From Enterococcus wangshanyuanii (lineage in GTDB: Bacteria > Bacillota > Bacilli > Lactobacillales > Enterococcaceae): a stretch of DNA of 64,000 bases. Below, piece by piece: positions 19,332-27,937 of this stretch (positions within the stretch are counted from its first letter, which is position 1; each line of letters starts with the position of its first letter). Below the pieces are notes generated by a model. That model did no database searches. It was not told the origin of the DNA and was given only the letters and a program-made list of their open reading frames with translations. Location: the NCBI RefSeq assembly GCF_002197645.1, contig NZ_CP021874.1:868001-932000 (forward strand), written 5' to 3'. The position numbers and the translations under genes were made by a program.

Positions 19332-19642
19332 TAGGTAGTTGTCTCATTGTAGCATATTTTTTCGAAGCAGTAAAAAAGACCAAGTGTTCTTACAAATAAA
19401 AATAAAAAGTACAAGAAAACGGAGACTGAGGCAAAAGTATTTAGCGCCGAGAAAATAGGAAGGAGTTGTTTTTTTCTATCTGTTTATGCGGAATTAAAGC
19501 CCAAAACAAAACTGCTGTTTAGCTTTGTCTTGGGCTTAAGGTTTCCTAAATCTTGATAATCAGATACTGCTCCTATCCAATCGTCTCATACTCCAAAGAG
19601 GATTGACAGTTAACTCAAAAATAGCTTGATTAATCTCTACAT
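19332..19642. other. Intergenic region with an imperfect hairpin and a possible dispersed repeat
   Basis: No gene is visible in these 311 bases. At 19497-19537 AAGCCCAA and TTGGGCTT close an imperfect hairpin with an inner ACAAA/TTTGT stem. It may terminate the PBP gene on the minus strand, although its T-run is weak. GAGACTGAGGC at 19422 resembles GAGACTGAGAC at 39477, possibly members of one small intergenic repeat. Confidence 0.4.
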
Positions 19643-21679
19643 TTATTTATATGTTGCTTCTAAATAATCGATCAATGGTTTACTGATATCTGTCGCTGTA
19701 TCATTTTTTCTAGAGTCTTCTACCATGATCATCGCTGAGAACTTGTTATTACTGCGATCCATAGCCAAAAGGAAACTATTTTCTTTTCCAACGGTATCTT
19801 GTTTGTCTTTGATTTCAGCTGTCCCTGTTTTAGCAGCTAATGAGAATTCAGGATTATACATATTATGCACATAACCATCTGCATCTTCCACACTGCCAAG
19901 CAAGTCGGTCACAATCGTATTAGCCGCATTTGAGCTAATTATATTGTCCTTAGTTTTTGTTTCTTTAGTCAATTCGATTTTCGGATAGACTAATTTACCT
20001 TCATTTTGGAAAACAGTGTACATCGTCGCTTGCTGGATCGGTGTGATCAAAAGCTGACCTTGACCGTAACCTGTATCTGCCAATAGAATTTCTGATTTGA
20101 ACGAGTCTTCATTTGAAATTTGAGCTGGATTCATTGGAATCGCTAAATCTAATTTTTCACCAAAAATAAATTTGTCCAGCCCTTTTCTAAACGTTTCTTC
20201 CCCCATCCGCAACGTCTGCTCTGCAAAATAAATATTGTCAGAGTTGACCAACGCTGTTCGTAAATTGACTGGACTCGCTTCTTTTACCCGGGTCACAAAA
20301 TAGTCGCCCCAAGAAGCATCCTTCTGCCATTTCAATCCATTGATCGCTATCTCTTCTTCCGGCTTAAGTGTCCCGGCATCTAAACCAATACCACCTGTGA
20401 TCGTCTTAAAGGTCGAGCCTGGTGCGTAACCTGTGGCAAATCTTGCTGTAAATGGTAAATTTTCATTATTAGCATACGCATCATATTCTGTTTGAGAAAT
20501 GCCATTTGCAAGCTTGTTCGGATCAAAAGAAGGTGAGCTGACAGTCGCTAATAGATCCCCTTGTCTCGGATCCATCACAACAGCACTGCCTGGACGATTC
20601 GCAAAAATAGCATAGCCTTGTGACTGTGCATTCTTATCGATCGTCAATTGAATTTTTTGGCCATCTTTTTTCTCTACTTTTTGGAGAACACTTTTTTCCT
20701 GTCCATTTTCATCAGTGATCGTGATACTTCCACCATCTTGTCCTCGTAATTCTTTATCAAAGGCTTGTTCTAGCCCAACTTTACCAACGACACCAGTACT
20801 GCTTAGTGAAGGATCTTTTTCAATATCTTCTGCTGTCACTGTTCCAACGTAGCCGATCAATTGTGCAGCTGCTTCTTTTAGTGGATAGTATCGGACAATT
20901 TTGTCTTGTGAAGCCGCGCCTTGTGGTAAATCTGTAATTGGATCAAAAGATACATTGATCGGCACGAATGAATCATCTTGGACCCAAGCTTGCTTCAAGT
21001 GTTGTTCAATTTCATCTACAGGAACATTGAACTGATCACTGAAAGCTTTGATGTTTGCTGTTTTTGCGTCTCCTTCTCCAAGTTTACCTGGAACGATACC
21101 AACCTGATCAAAGGCTTGATTTACCGCAAGTCCTTCTCCGTTACGATCAACGATTTCTCCGCGTGCTGCTGTATCTACGCCAATCGAGACTTTATCTTGA
21201 CCGGACATCTTCGGAAAAATCAAGCTGGGCTGCCAATTGATTTTATAGTCCTCTTTTTCTTTATCGATCGTCGTTTTATAGGATAAATTCTTTAAATTAC
21301 CCAACGGCGTAGTCATCTCTAGTTGATAACTGAATGTGAACTTGTCGCTATTTTCTTTTTCAACTTTTACCTGTTTACTCTTGATTCCTTGTGCCTGGAT
21401 TCCAGTAAAGATTGCTTCGTATTTTTCGACTAATTGATTCTTATCATAGCCATTTTCTTTGATCGACTCTTCACTCAATACAGCAGGAAGTTGATCAAAC
21501 TCTTGTTTGGATAAATGCTTTAAAAAAGTTTGCGCTGTTTTCTCCGCTTGTTTTATTTCTTGTTTAGTTTGCCATGCACTATAGGCAAAAAATCCGCCGA
21601 CTAGAGCGGCTACAACTATTACTCCGCTAATCGCTAGAACTACCGGTCTTTTTGATTTCTTTTGTGTTCTTCTTTCCAC
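19643..21679 (-). CDS. Low-affinity class B penicillin-binding protein, Pbp4/Pbp5 type
   Basis: D,D-transpeptidase of the enterococcal low-affinity group (E. faecalis Pbp4, E. faecium Pbp5) that underlies intrinsic cephalosporin tolerance. Domains: membrane anchor at about residues 10-35, MecA-type NTF2-like N-terminal domain to about 165, PBP dimerisation domain starting with ARGEIVDRNG, then transpeptidase. Catalytic motifs are STFK (Ser about 422), SDN (about 480) and KTG (about 617). I set the start at GTG 21679 because GGGGGA lies eight bases upstream and the resulting MERRTQKKS resembles the known Pbp4 N-terminus; ATG 21703 would add eight residues. Single gene. Confidence 0.93.
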   Translation of the reverse strand: MERRTQKKSKRPVVLAISGVIVVAALVGGFFAYSAWQTKQEIKQAEKTAQTFLKHLSKQEFDQLPAVLSEESIKENGYDKNQLVEKYEAIFTGIQAQGIKSKQVKVEKENSDKFTFSYQLEMTTPLGNLKNLSYKTTIDKEKEDYKINWQPSLIFPKMSGQDKVSIGVDTAARGEIVDRNGEGLAVNQAFDQVGIVPGKLGEGDAKTANIKAFSDQFNVPVDEIEQHLKQAWVQDDSFVPINVSFDPITDLPQGAASQDKIVRYYPLKEAAAQLIGYVGTVTAEDIEKDPSLSSTGVVGKVGLEQAFDKELRGQDGGSITITDENGQEKSVLQKVEKKDGQKIQLTIDKNAQSQGYAIFANRPGSAVVMDPRQGDLLATVSSPSFDPNKLANGISQTEYDAYANNENLPFTARFATGYAPGSTFKTITGGIGLDAGTLKPEEEIAINGLKWQKDASWGDYFVTRVKEASPVNLRTALVNSDNIYFAEQTLRMGEETFRKGLDKFIFGEKLDLAIPMNPAQISNEDSFKSEILLADTGYGQGQLLITPIQQATMYTVFQNEGKLVYPKIELTKETKTKDNIISSNAANTIVTDLLGSVEDADGYVHNMYNPEFSLAAKTGTAEIKDKQDTVGKENSFLLAMDRSNNKFSAMIMVEDSRKNDTATDISKPLIDYLEATYK

Positions 21680-21826
21680 TAGTAATTCCCCCATCTTTTC
21701 CATTTTGTAATGTCTTCTTTATTATACCTCATTCTTATCATTTATTCGTTATAAAAAGAGGAAGCTTAGTAAAAAATCAATGAGCTTATCAGACCTTAGC
21801 TGTATTTTTACCTTCTTCGTTTATGG

Positions 21827-21832
21827 TATACT
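21827..21832 (+). promoter_or_regulatory. -10 element of the SPFH operon
   Basis: TATACT preceded by TGG, an extended -10, about 20 bases before the AAGGAGG ribosome-binding site. The -35 is poor (ATTTTT). Confidence 0.5.
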
Positions 21833-21869
21833 ATTTTTACGTACAACTTTTATCAAGGAGGAATTCGGA

Positions 21870-23102
21870 ATGGGAATTATTAAAGCAGCAACAAGTGCGA
21901 TCGGCGGAGGTTTAGCGGATCAATGGATCGAAGTCATTGAACCTGCTGATATGGGTGATACAACCGTTATGACCAAAGGAATTTTTGTTCGTAAAAATGA
22001 TAAGCGCGGCTCTAACCGTAAAGGAACAGAGGATGTTTTGACGGATGGTTCTGTGATACATGTGTACCCAAATACGATGATGATTTTAGTCGATGGCGGT
22101 AAAATCATTGATTATACTGCTGAAGAAGGTTACTACACAGTCAAAAATGACTCTGCTCCTTCGGCATTCAATGGTTCATTAAAAGCCGCAATTTCAGAGA
22201 GTTTTGACCGTTTTAAATTCGGTGGTGTAACTCCTCAAAAACAACAAGTCTTTTACATTAATCTACAAGAAATCAAAGGAATCAAATTTGGGACTTCTTC
22301 TCCTCTTAATTACTTTGATAATTTTTATAATGCAGAATTGTTTTTACGAGCGCATGGGAATTATTCAATCAAGATTACAGACCCATTACTATTTTTCTCA
22401 AATGCGATTCCTCGAAATAAAAGCCAAGTAGATATTAATGATATCAACGAACAATATTTAGCAGAATTTTTAACAGCTCTTCAATCTGCAATCAATAAAA
22501 TGTCGGCAGACGGCGAGCGCATTTCTTATGTACCATCAAAAAGTTTAGAACTAAGCAAATATATGGCACAAGCCTTAGATGATGAATGGCGTGAACTTCG
22601 TGGAATGGAGATCGTTTCTGTTGCGGTTGCCAGCATTTCGTACACAGATGATTCGACAAAATTGATCAATATGCGTAATCAAGGGGCGATGTTAAGTGAT
22701 CCAAGTGTTCGCGAAGGCTATGTCCAAGGATCGATGGCCCGCGGAATGGAAGCAGCCGGAAGCAATGAAGGTGGCGCTATGAACGGGTTCATGGGCGTCG
22801 GTATGGGTATGAATACTAGCGGAAATTATTTTGCTCAAGCTTCCCAAACCAATCAACAGCAAATGCAAGAAAAACAAAACCAGCAAAACGCACAGGGATC
22901 GACTGATACCTGGACTTGTCCTCAATGCGGAACAGAAAATTCAGGGAAATTCTGCTCCAACTGCGGGACTCCGAAACCAACCAATGAAAAACCAAAATTG
23001 GAAATGAAATGCAGCGAATGTAGTGAAATCGTTGATTTATCTAACGGTATTCCTAAGTTCTGCCCACATTGCGGCAAACCTTTTCAAGGAATTCCATTAT
23101 AA
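21870..23102 (+). CDS. SPFH-domain protein with C-terminal zinc ribbons (YdjI-like)
   Basis: A 410-residue protein of the SPFH 'virion core protein' group, like B. subtilis YdjI. It starts MGIIKAATSAIGGGLADQW, the family N-terminus. The SPFH body runs to about residue 300, followed by a Gly/Met/Gln-rich linker. Two zinc ribbons end it: CPQCG...CSNCG and CSECS...CPHCG. No membrane segment, so it is probably recruited to the membrane by a partner. ATG 21870 after AAGGAGGAATTCGG. First gene of a three-gene set with the zinc-ribbon and TPM-domain genes; in Bacillus the set follows pspA, which is absent here. Confidence 0.88.
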   Translation: MGIIKAATSAIGGGLADQWIEVIEPADMGDTTVMTKGIFVRKNDKRGSNRKGTEDVLTDGSVIHVYPNTMMILVDGGKIIDYTAEEGYYTVKNDSAPSAFNGSLKAAISESFDRFKFGGVTPQKQQVFYINLQEIKGIKFGTSSPLNYFDNFYNAELFLRAHGNYSIKITDPLLFFSNAIPRNKSQVDINDINEQYLAEFLTALQSAINKMSADGERISYVPSKSLELSKYMAQALDDEWRELRGMEIVSVAVASISYTDDSTKLINMRNQGAMLSDPSVREGYVQGSMARGMEAAGSNEGGAMNGFMGVGMGMNTSGNYFAQASQTNQQQMQEKQNQQNAQGSTDTWTCPQCGTENSGKFCSNCGTPKPTNEKPKLEMKCSECSEIVDLSNGIPKFCPHCGKPFQGIPL

Positions 23103-23121
23103 AACATAACAGAGAAAATCT

Positions 23122-23163
23122 GAGTGCGGGACAAAACTAAAAAAATAGTTTTGTTTCGCACTC
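23122..23163 (+). repeat. Dispersed hairpin, copy 1
   Basis: GAGTGCGGGACAAAACT and AGTTTTGTTTCGCACTC form a 17-pair stem with G-T pairs around an A-rich loop, followed by TAAAACTA. A close copy lies at 28795-28835. It may act as an attenuator or partial terminator inside the SPFH operon. Confidence 0.7.
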
Positions 23164-23229
23164 TAAAACTAAACAAACCTATTTAGCAATCTAAACTAAA
23201 ACAGATTGCCAAATAAGAAAGGAAACATT

Positions 23230-24372
23230 ATGACGGACACTTTTACACACAAATGCCCCAATTGCGGTGGTCCTTTATTATTCGATCCTAAAGACCAAAA
23301 ATTTCATTGTGAGTATTGCTTGAATGTTTATACTGAAACGGAAGTCACTGCGTATGAACAGTCTCAACACGAAGCACATCTGGAAGGGTCATCCGCTGAG
23401 GAAGAATTGACTTATACCGCAGATGCACAGGCTGATCAAATGAATTCTGATAAAGCAGATGCGTTTGATAAAACTTCTGATAGTAATAAGGCCGATATGG
23501 AATTATTCAACTGCCCTAGCTGCGGTGCACAAATCGTTACAGAAGCAACGACAGCTGCTACCTATTGCTACTATTGCCACAACCCCGTTGTTTTATCTGG
23601 GCGTTTAAGCGGGACCTTTTTGCCGGAGAAAGTCTTACCTTTTGCGATTGAAAAAGAAGAAGCTGTCGAAACGTTTTTAGCCTGGACCAAGAAAAAATGG
23701 TTTATCCCTAAAGATTTCTTCAATAAAGAGCAAATCGATAAATTGACTGGGGTTTATTTCCCTTATTGGGTGGTTGATGCCGATATCGATGGTCAAATGA
23801 ACGCTATGGGTACAACCTTACGGGTTTGGCGCGTCGGAGATCTAGAATATACTGAAACAAAACAATTCGACGTTACACGACAAGGGAAAATGTCATTTAA
23901 AGAACTGATCAAAAATGCCTTATCTAAAAACACTCAGCAAAAAATGGTTGAAGCAGTCCAACCTTTTCCGATCGAAAAAGCAATCTCTTTCAAAAGCCAA
24001 TATTTAGCTGGTTTTCAAGCAGAAAAACGAGATATAGAATATGAAGCAATTCAACAAGCCGTTCAAAACGAGCTCAAGGATTATTCTGAATCCCTCTTGC
24101 GGGACACAGCAGCTGGCTATACCTCTTTGACAAAATTGCGAACAGATATTTCTTTAGTGGATGAAAAAAATCATTATATGCAGTTGCCTATTTGGTTAGT
24201 GACCTATCGAAGCAATGAACAATCAAAGAAAGTTTACTACTTTGCAATGAATGGCCAAACAGGAAAAGTTAGCGGAATTCTTCCAGTCAGCTATAAGCGT
24301 TTAGGGCTTTTCACTTTCGGACTATTTTCTATCTTGTTAGCACTCTTTTTGATCGGAGGCTGGTTTATATGA
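23230..24372 (+). CDS. Zinc-ribbon membrane protein (YdjG-like)
   Basis: A 380-residue protein with an N-terminal zinc ribbon (CPNCGG...CEYC), an acidic low-complexity spacer (residues 45-90), and a second ribbon (CPSCGA...CYYC). A long soluble domain follows (LPEKVLPFAIEKEEA, YFPYWVVDADIDG), and one C-terminal membrane segment (FTFGLFSILLALFLIGGWF). This is the layout of B. subtilis YdjG. Start ATG 23230 after AAAGGAAAC. It overlaps the next gene by four bases. Likely forms a membrane complex with the SPFH and TPM proteins; this is inferred from YdjG/YdjH, which recruit YdjI in Bacillus. Confidence 0.85.
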   Translation: MTDTFTHKCPNCGGPLLFDPKDQKFHCEYCLNVYTETEVTAYEQSQHEAHLEGSSAEEELTYTADAQADQMNSDKADAFDKTSDSNKADMELFNCPSCGAQIVTEATTAATYCYYCHNPVVLSGRLSGTFLPEKVLPFAIEKEEAVETFLAWTKKKWFIPKDFFNKEQIDKLTGVYFPYWVVDADIDGQMNAMGTTLRVWRVGDLEYTETKQFDVTRQGKMSFKELIKNALSKNTQQKMVEAVQPFPIEKAISFKSQYLAGFQAEKRDIEYEAIQQAVQNELKDYSESLLRDTAAGYTSLTKLRTDISLVDEKNHYMQLPIWLVTYRSNEQSKKVYYFAMNGQTGKVSGILPVSYKRLGLFTFGLFSILLALFLIGGWFI

Positions 24373-25178
24373 TGAAAAAAATGACTATGTGGCTATTTAC
24401 AGGTCTTATTCTTCTCTTTGGCTTTAGCATAAAAAGTCATGCTGCAGAAAATTCGATCGATGATCAAGCTGGACTTTTTACCAGTGAACAGATCGAACAA
24501 TTAAATGAAAAGATTGCGCCAATTGAAGCAAAAACCAAAGCACACATTTTTATCCTTACTAATACCGACAATGAAATTGATTCTACTCGATTTGCAGATT
24601 ATTATATGCTTGACCGGATTGGCAAAGATCAAAATGGCGTCACTTTTTATATTGACATGAATCAACGAAAATCAGTGATTTCTACCTCAGGCAATATGAT
24701 CGATTATCTGACGGACAAACGAAACGACCAAATGCAGGATAATATAGGTCCTAGTTTGTCAAATGGAAATTATTTTGAAGCGGCACAAACATTTCTTGAT
24801 GATACTAGCAGCTTTTTCGAGCAAGGGGTTCCTGGCGGCCATTATCGTGTAGATACAGAAACTGGTAAAGTCACTCGTTACAAGGTATTAACAACGACTG
24901 AAATCTTGATTGCTTTGATTGCCTCCGTTATTTTAAGCGGCATCTTTTTCGCAATCAGTGTTTCAAAATACCAGCTGAAGTTTGGCACTTATTCTTATCC
25001 TTTTAGAGAAAAAGCCACGTTAAGCTTAACAAGTAAAAATGATCGACTGATCAATTCCTTCGTTACTACACGGCGGATTCCTAGAAACAATTCAAATGGC
25101 AGTGGCTCTGGTGGTGGCGGAAGCAGCACGCACTCTACAGGCGGCGGTACTTTTGGCGGCAGTAGCCGAGGGTTTTAA
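24369..25178 (+). CDS. TPM-domain membrane protein (YdjH-like)
   Basis: A 269-residue protein with a signal peptide (to about residue 26, SHAAENSIDDQAGLF), an extracellular TPM domain to about 155, and one membrane segment at about 178-198 (ILIALIASVILSGIFFAIS). The cytoplasmic tail ends in Gly/Ser repeats (SGSGGGGSS...GGTFGGSSRGF). The Gly-rich end is typical of TPM proteins. It starts with ATGA overlap on the zinc-ribbon gene, so the two are translationally coupled. Counterpart of YdjH. Confidence 0.87.
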   Translation: MMKKMTMWLFTGLILLFGFSIKSHAAENSIDDQAGLFTSEQIEQLNEKIAPIEAKTKAHIFILTNTDNEIDSTRFADYYMLDRIGKDQNGVTFYIDMNQRKSVISTSGNMIDYLTDKRNDQMQDNIGPSLSNGNYFEAAQTFLDDTSSFFEQGVPGGHYRVDTETGKVTRYKVLTTTEILIALIASVILSGIFFAISVSKYQLKFGTYSYPFREKATLSLTSKNDRLINSFVTTRRIPRNNSNGSGSGGGGSSTHSTGGGTFGGSSRGF

Positions 25179-25217
25179 TCGAATAAGTTCTTAGATTTAT
25201 ATCATTTTTTTAGCATT

Positions 25218-25264
25218 AGAGGTGATCCTTCTTTTATTTTTTGAGGGATCATTCTCTTTTTTTA
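25218..25264 (+). terminator. Terminator of the SPFH operon
   Basis: AGAGGTGATCC and GGATCATTCTCT pair with few mismatches, then seven T. Confidence 0.82.
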
Positions 25265-25377
25265 TCCTAAAGTCATCTTGTTATTTCTTCTTTTTCAAGG
25301 TAGTATAGAGTTAATTGATTTATGCTGGATAATTATTGACAGCTAGTCTAAAAATGAGAAAAGTGAGGATATTGGTA

Positions 25378-25920
25378 GTGAAAAAAATTTTAGGTTTCGG
25401 CATATTGACTTTATGCGGCTTGACTTTAGTTGCATGTAGCGGCAACGATGACACAACAAAAAAAAGCAGTGCAGATTCTTCTACATCCCAAAAAAAAGAA
25501 GCAAGCACATATTTTAAGGATGACACGTTAAAAATTGATATGGCTACAGTCAAAATCCTTTCTACTGAGGTGTTACCTGCTGATTCAACACTTTATAGAG
25601 AAAAACCACAATTAGCGCTGACTTATGAAGTAACAAATGACAGTAAAGAGCCACTTTCTGCTTCTACTGTTTGGATAGCTTGTATGGAATTGACACAAGA
25701 AGGCGAAAATACGATCAATCGACTGAATGTTGGTATGACTCCACAAGATGAACGGTTTGCAGAATATACAGAACATCAATCAGATGATATCAAGCCCGGC
25801 GGTACAGTCAAAGCAATTATTTCTTATGATTTAGATGATACTGAAACACCTGTTATGTTAAAAGCAACGCAGGGAATGGCAGGAAAAGAGCTTGGCGAGA
25901 AGAAAATCGAATTGAAGTAA
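25378..25920 (+). CDS. Lipoprotein with DUF5067-type domain
   Basis: A 180-residue lipoprotein. The signal peptide ends in the lipobox LVAC (LTLVACSGN), followed by a Ser/Thr/Lys linker and a beta-rich domain (KIDMATVKILSTEV, ALTYEVTNDSKEPLSAS, DIKPGGTVKAIISYDL) typical of DUF5067/DUF4352-like immunoglobulin folds. The start is GTG at 25378; frames reaching 25336 have no ribosome-binding site. Exposed on the outer face of the membrane. Function unknown. Confidence 0.8.
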   Translation: MKKILGFGILTLCGLTLVACSGNDDTTKKSSADSSTSQKKEASTYFKDDTLKIDMATVKILSTEVLPADSTLYREKPQLALTYEVTNDSKEPLSASTVWIACMELTQEGENTINRLNVGMTPQDERFAEYTEHQSDDIKPGGTVKAIISYDLDDTETPVMLKATQGMAGKELGEKKIELK

Positions 25921-25923
25921 AGC

Positions 25924-25965
25924 AAAAGAGCAGTTTGCCGGATATTCGGTCCACTGCTCTTTTTT
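25924..25965. terminator. Terminator after the DUF5067 lipoprotein
   Basis: AAAAGAGCAGT and ACTGCTCTTTT with a loop of about 18 bases, then T-run; A-run on the other side. Confidence 0.85.
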
Positions 25966-26019
25966 AATTTATTCAACTAAAAAGTCACTGTCTAACAGAA
26001 ATCAGCAATCCTGACTCCT

Positions 26020-27021
26020 CTATTCTTTCACTGGTACCAGTAGTTGACTTGTTCCAATTGCATTGGCTTGTGCCGTCACATGAACCTCGATAGTCTCCCC
26101 AGAATAATCGATCATTCCGACTGCTTCAGCATAGTTTTTATTGGTCGATAAATCTTCAAAACGAAAAGTTGTACTATTGATATATTGAATATTTCGCCAC
26201 TTTATATCATTCACTTTAAATTCTGGTGCTTCTGGTGACGTTTCTAAAATGGTAGCAAAACTATTCTCTTGTGAAATCTGAATCGCTAATTTAAGCCCCT
26301 TAAATGTATCATCTTGTCTCACCCAAACACGATTCAAGAATGCCTCAAATTTATTTTTCTCATTTGCAGAAAGTGTCTTTCCAATAAACTCTGCAAGCTT
26401 TTTTAAACTATTTTTTTCTTCTTTATCCAAAAGAGTAGCTAATTTCTCTAAACTATAAAAGTTATTGATATCCGACTCCTTGACCTTCTCATTGATTCGT
26501 TCTTCGATCACTTTGGTTAGTTTTTCCATCTTCTCTTCATTTAGTATATTTTGAGCCGCCTGTAATTGCTCATACGTTTCATCTGCGTCATTGTTCATTA
26601 GTCGCGTTGAAATTTCCGGCAAATATAATTCATAATAACTTATTTGCTTGATTGCCTCAGCTTCTTTTGTTTCGATCCCTTCAAGTGAGTCAACAGCCGC
26701 TCTATAGTCTTTTTTCTTTAAATTCACTTGAGCATTTGAAAGTTGATAAACGTCTTTTACTTTATCATCCAGTTTTTTGTCAGCAAGCAAGTCAACTACC
26801 TTTTGATAGTGCTTTTTTTCAAAAGCCAACTGAGCTTTTGAGAATAAATAGATACGTTCACTTTGCTCAGACTTCTCCTTGTTTTCCCCTAACAACGTAA
26901 CGACTTCTTGATAATCCCCTTCTTTATAAGCCGTTTTTGCTTTTTCTTCTTTATTTGTACAACCAGATACTACAGCCAAAAGAACAACAATTACAATAGT
27001 CTTAACAACCCTTTTTTTCAT
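26020..27021 (-). CDS. TPR-like lipoprotein
   Basis: A 333-residue lipoprotein: signal peptide, lipobox VSGC (AVVSGCTNKEEK), then three or four TPR-like helix pairs (AKTAYKEGDYQEVVTLL, AFEKKHYQKVVDLLADK, LKKKDYRAAVDSLEG). The middle is charged and helical, and the C-terminal part beta-rich with PVKE at the end. No partner is evident next to it. ATG 27021 follows GGGAGGGGAGTGG; a frame to 27096 lacks support. Probably binds proteins or peptides outside the membrane; specific role unknown. Confidence 0.75.
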   Translation of the reverse strand: MKKRVVKTIVIVVLLAVVSGCTNKEEKAKTAYKEGDYQEVVTLLGENKEKSEQSERIYLFSKAQLAFEKKHYQKVVDLLADKKLDDKVKDVYQLSNAQVNLKKKDYRAAVDSLEGIETKEAEAIKQISYYELYLPEISTRLMNNDADETYEQLQAAQNILNEEKMEKLTKVIEERINEKVKESDINNFYSLEKLATLLDKEEKNSLKKLAEFIGKTLSANEKNKFEAFLNRVWVRQDDTFKGLKLAIQISQENSFATILETSPEAPEFKVNDIKWRNIQYINSTTFRFEDLSTNKNYAEAVGMIDYSGETIEVHVTAQANAIGTSQLLVPVKE

Positions 27022-27126
27022 ACTCCACTCCCCTCCCTTTATAACAACATAATTATATACTACTAAAATCCCACCTGACAATCTCTCCCAAATCAAACCA
27101 AGATCATTCCACTAAAACAAAAGAAT

Positions 27127-27170
27127 AGCACATCTAATTTAGATTCACTTGAATTCTAGTTAGATGTGCT
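27127..27170. terminator. Possible terminator hairpin near ffs
   Basis: AGCACATCTAA and TTAGATGTGCT form a perfect 11-pair stem with a 22-base loop, followed on the plus strand by CGTTTTTT. There is no plus-strand gene upstream, so on the minus strand it may back up the ffs terminator. Confidence 0.45.
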
Positions 27171-27184
27171 CGTTTTTTATAAAT

Positions 27185-27305
27185 AAAAAAAAGCCTTCTC
27201 GGCTTCAATAACTAATCCTATTCAATCAGACACATGGCGGCACTCACTTAGTGCTGCTTCCTTCCGGATCTGACACGCTTCGTAAGCCCACCATTGTCCT
27301 AGCCT
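27185..27305 (-). ncRNA. ffs: SRP RNA (small bacterial type, ffs)
   Basis: The minus strand carries GTCAGATCCGGAAGGAAGCAGC, split here as GTCAGATCC-GGAAGGAAGCAGC, the conserved apical Ffh-binding loop of 4.5S/SRP RNA. Flanking arms GACAATGGTGGGC and GCCGCCATGTGTC pair around it. The RNA is about 90 bases (27212-27305) without an Alu domain, the small form. A terminator (AAGCCGAGAAGGCTT then T-run) ends it at 27185-27205, and TATACT at 27319-27324 is a likely -10. It follows tadA on the same strand, a classic arrangement. Ends are approximate. Confidence 0.95.
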
Positions 27306-27344
27306 TTCGGCAAGATTTAGTATACCGCATTTTCGATTGCTTGG

Positions 27345-27857
27345 CTAGTCTTTCTTTTGTTTTTTTAAAAGTTTCTTTTTCTCACGTAATTTACGAAAAA
27401 AATTAGTCAATAACATGCCACATTCTTCTTCTAAAATGCCGGACTCTACGTAAGCAACATGATTGAAACGATCATCGTCCAATAGATTCATCAATGTCCC
27501 AGCAGTCCCGCCCTTTGGATCTTTAGCGCCATAATAGACTTCTTCCACGCGTGAAAGAAGCATTGCACCGCTGCACATTGGACACGGTTCTAATGTAACA
27601 AAAAGCTGCGCACGCTCCAAGCGCCAGTTCTGGATATTCTTACATGCTTCTTTGATTGCAAACATTTCTGCATGAGCGGTTGCATCTAAACTCTCTTCTC
27701 GAAGATTATGTCCTCGCCCAACAATTTCACCATCGATCACAACAACAGCACCGATTGGTACTTCATTGAGCATTTCTGCTTTCTTTGCTTCCTTGATGGC
27801 TTCAAGCATAAATTGTTCTTTTACTTCTGTTGTTAAACGACTTGTCTTTTCATTCAA
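27345..27857 (-). CDS. tadA: tRNA adenosine(34) deaminase (TadA)
   Basis: Converts A34 to inosine in tRNA-Arg(ACG). The cytidine-deaminase-fold zinc site is HAEMFAI (His and catalytic Glu) with PCPMCSGA (two Cys). VPIGAVVV and RVEEVYYGAKDPKGG are further family marks. The start is probably TTG at 27857, eight bases after AGAGGTGG, giving 170 residues; GTG at 27875 is the alternative. The C-terminus is Lys-rich. It lies just before ffs. Confidence 0.94.
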   Translation of the reverse strand: MNEKTSRLTTEVKEQFMLEAIKEAKKAEMLNEVPIGAVVVIDGEIVGRGHNLREESLDATAHAEMFAIKEACKNIQNWRLERAQLFVTLEPCPMCSGAMLLSRVEEVYYGAKDPKGGTAGTLMNLLDDDRFNHVAYVESGILEEECGMLLTNFFRKLREKKKLLKKQKKD

Positions 27858-27937
27858 GCGATTTCCACCTCTCACTAACTAGAATAATTAAACGATTACC
27901 CCTTATTCATGGTACAATAAACAAGTGAGGTGTGTCT

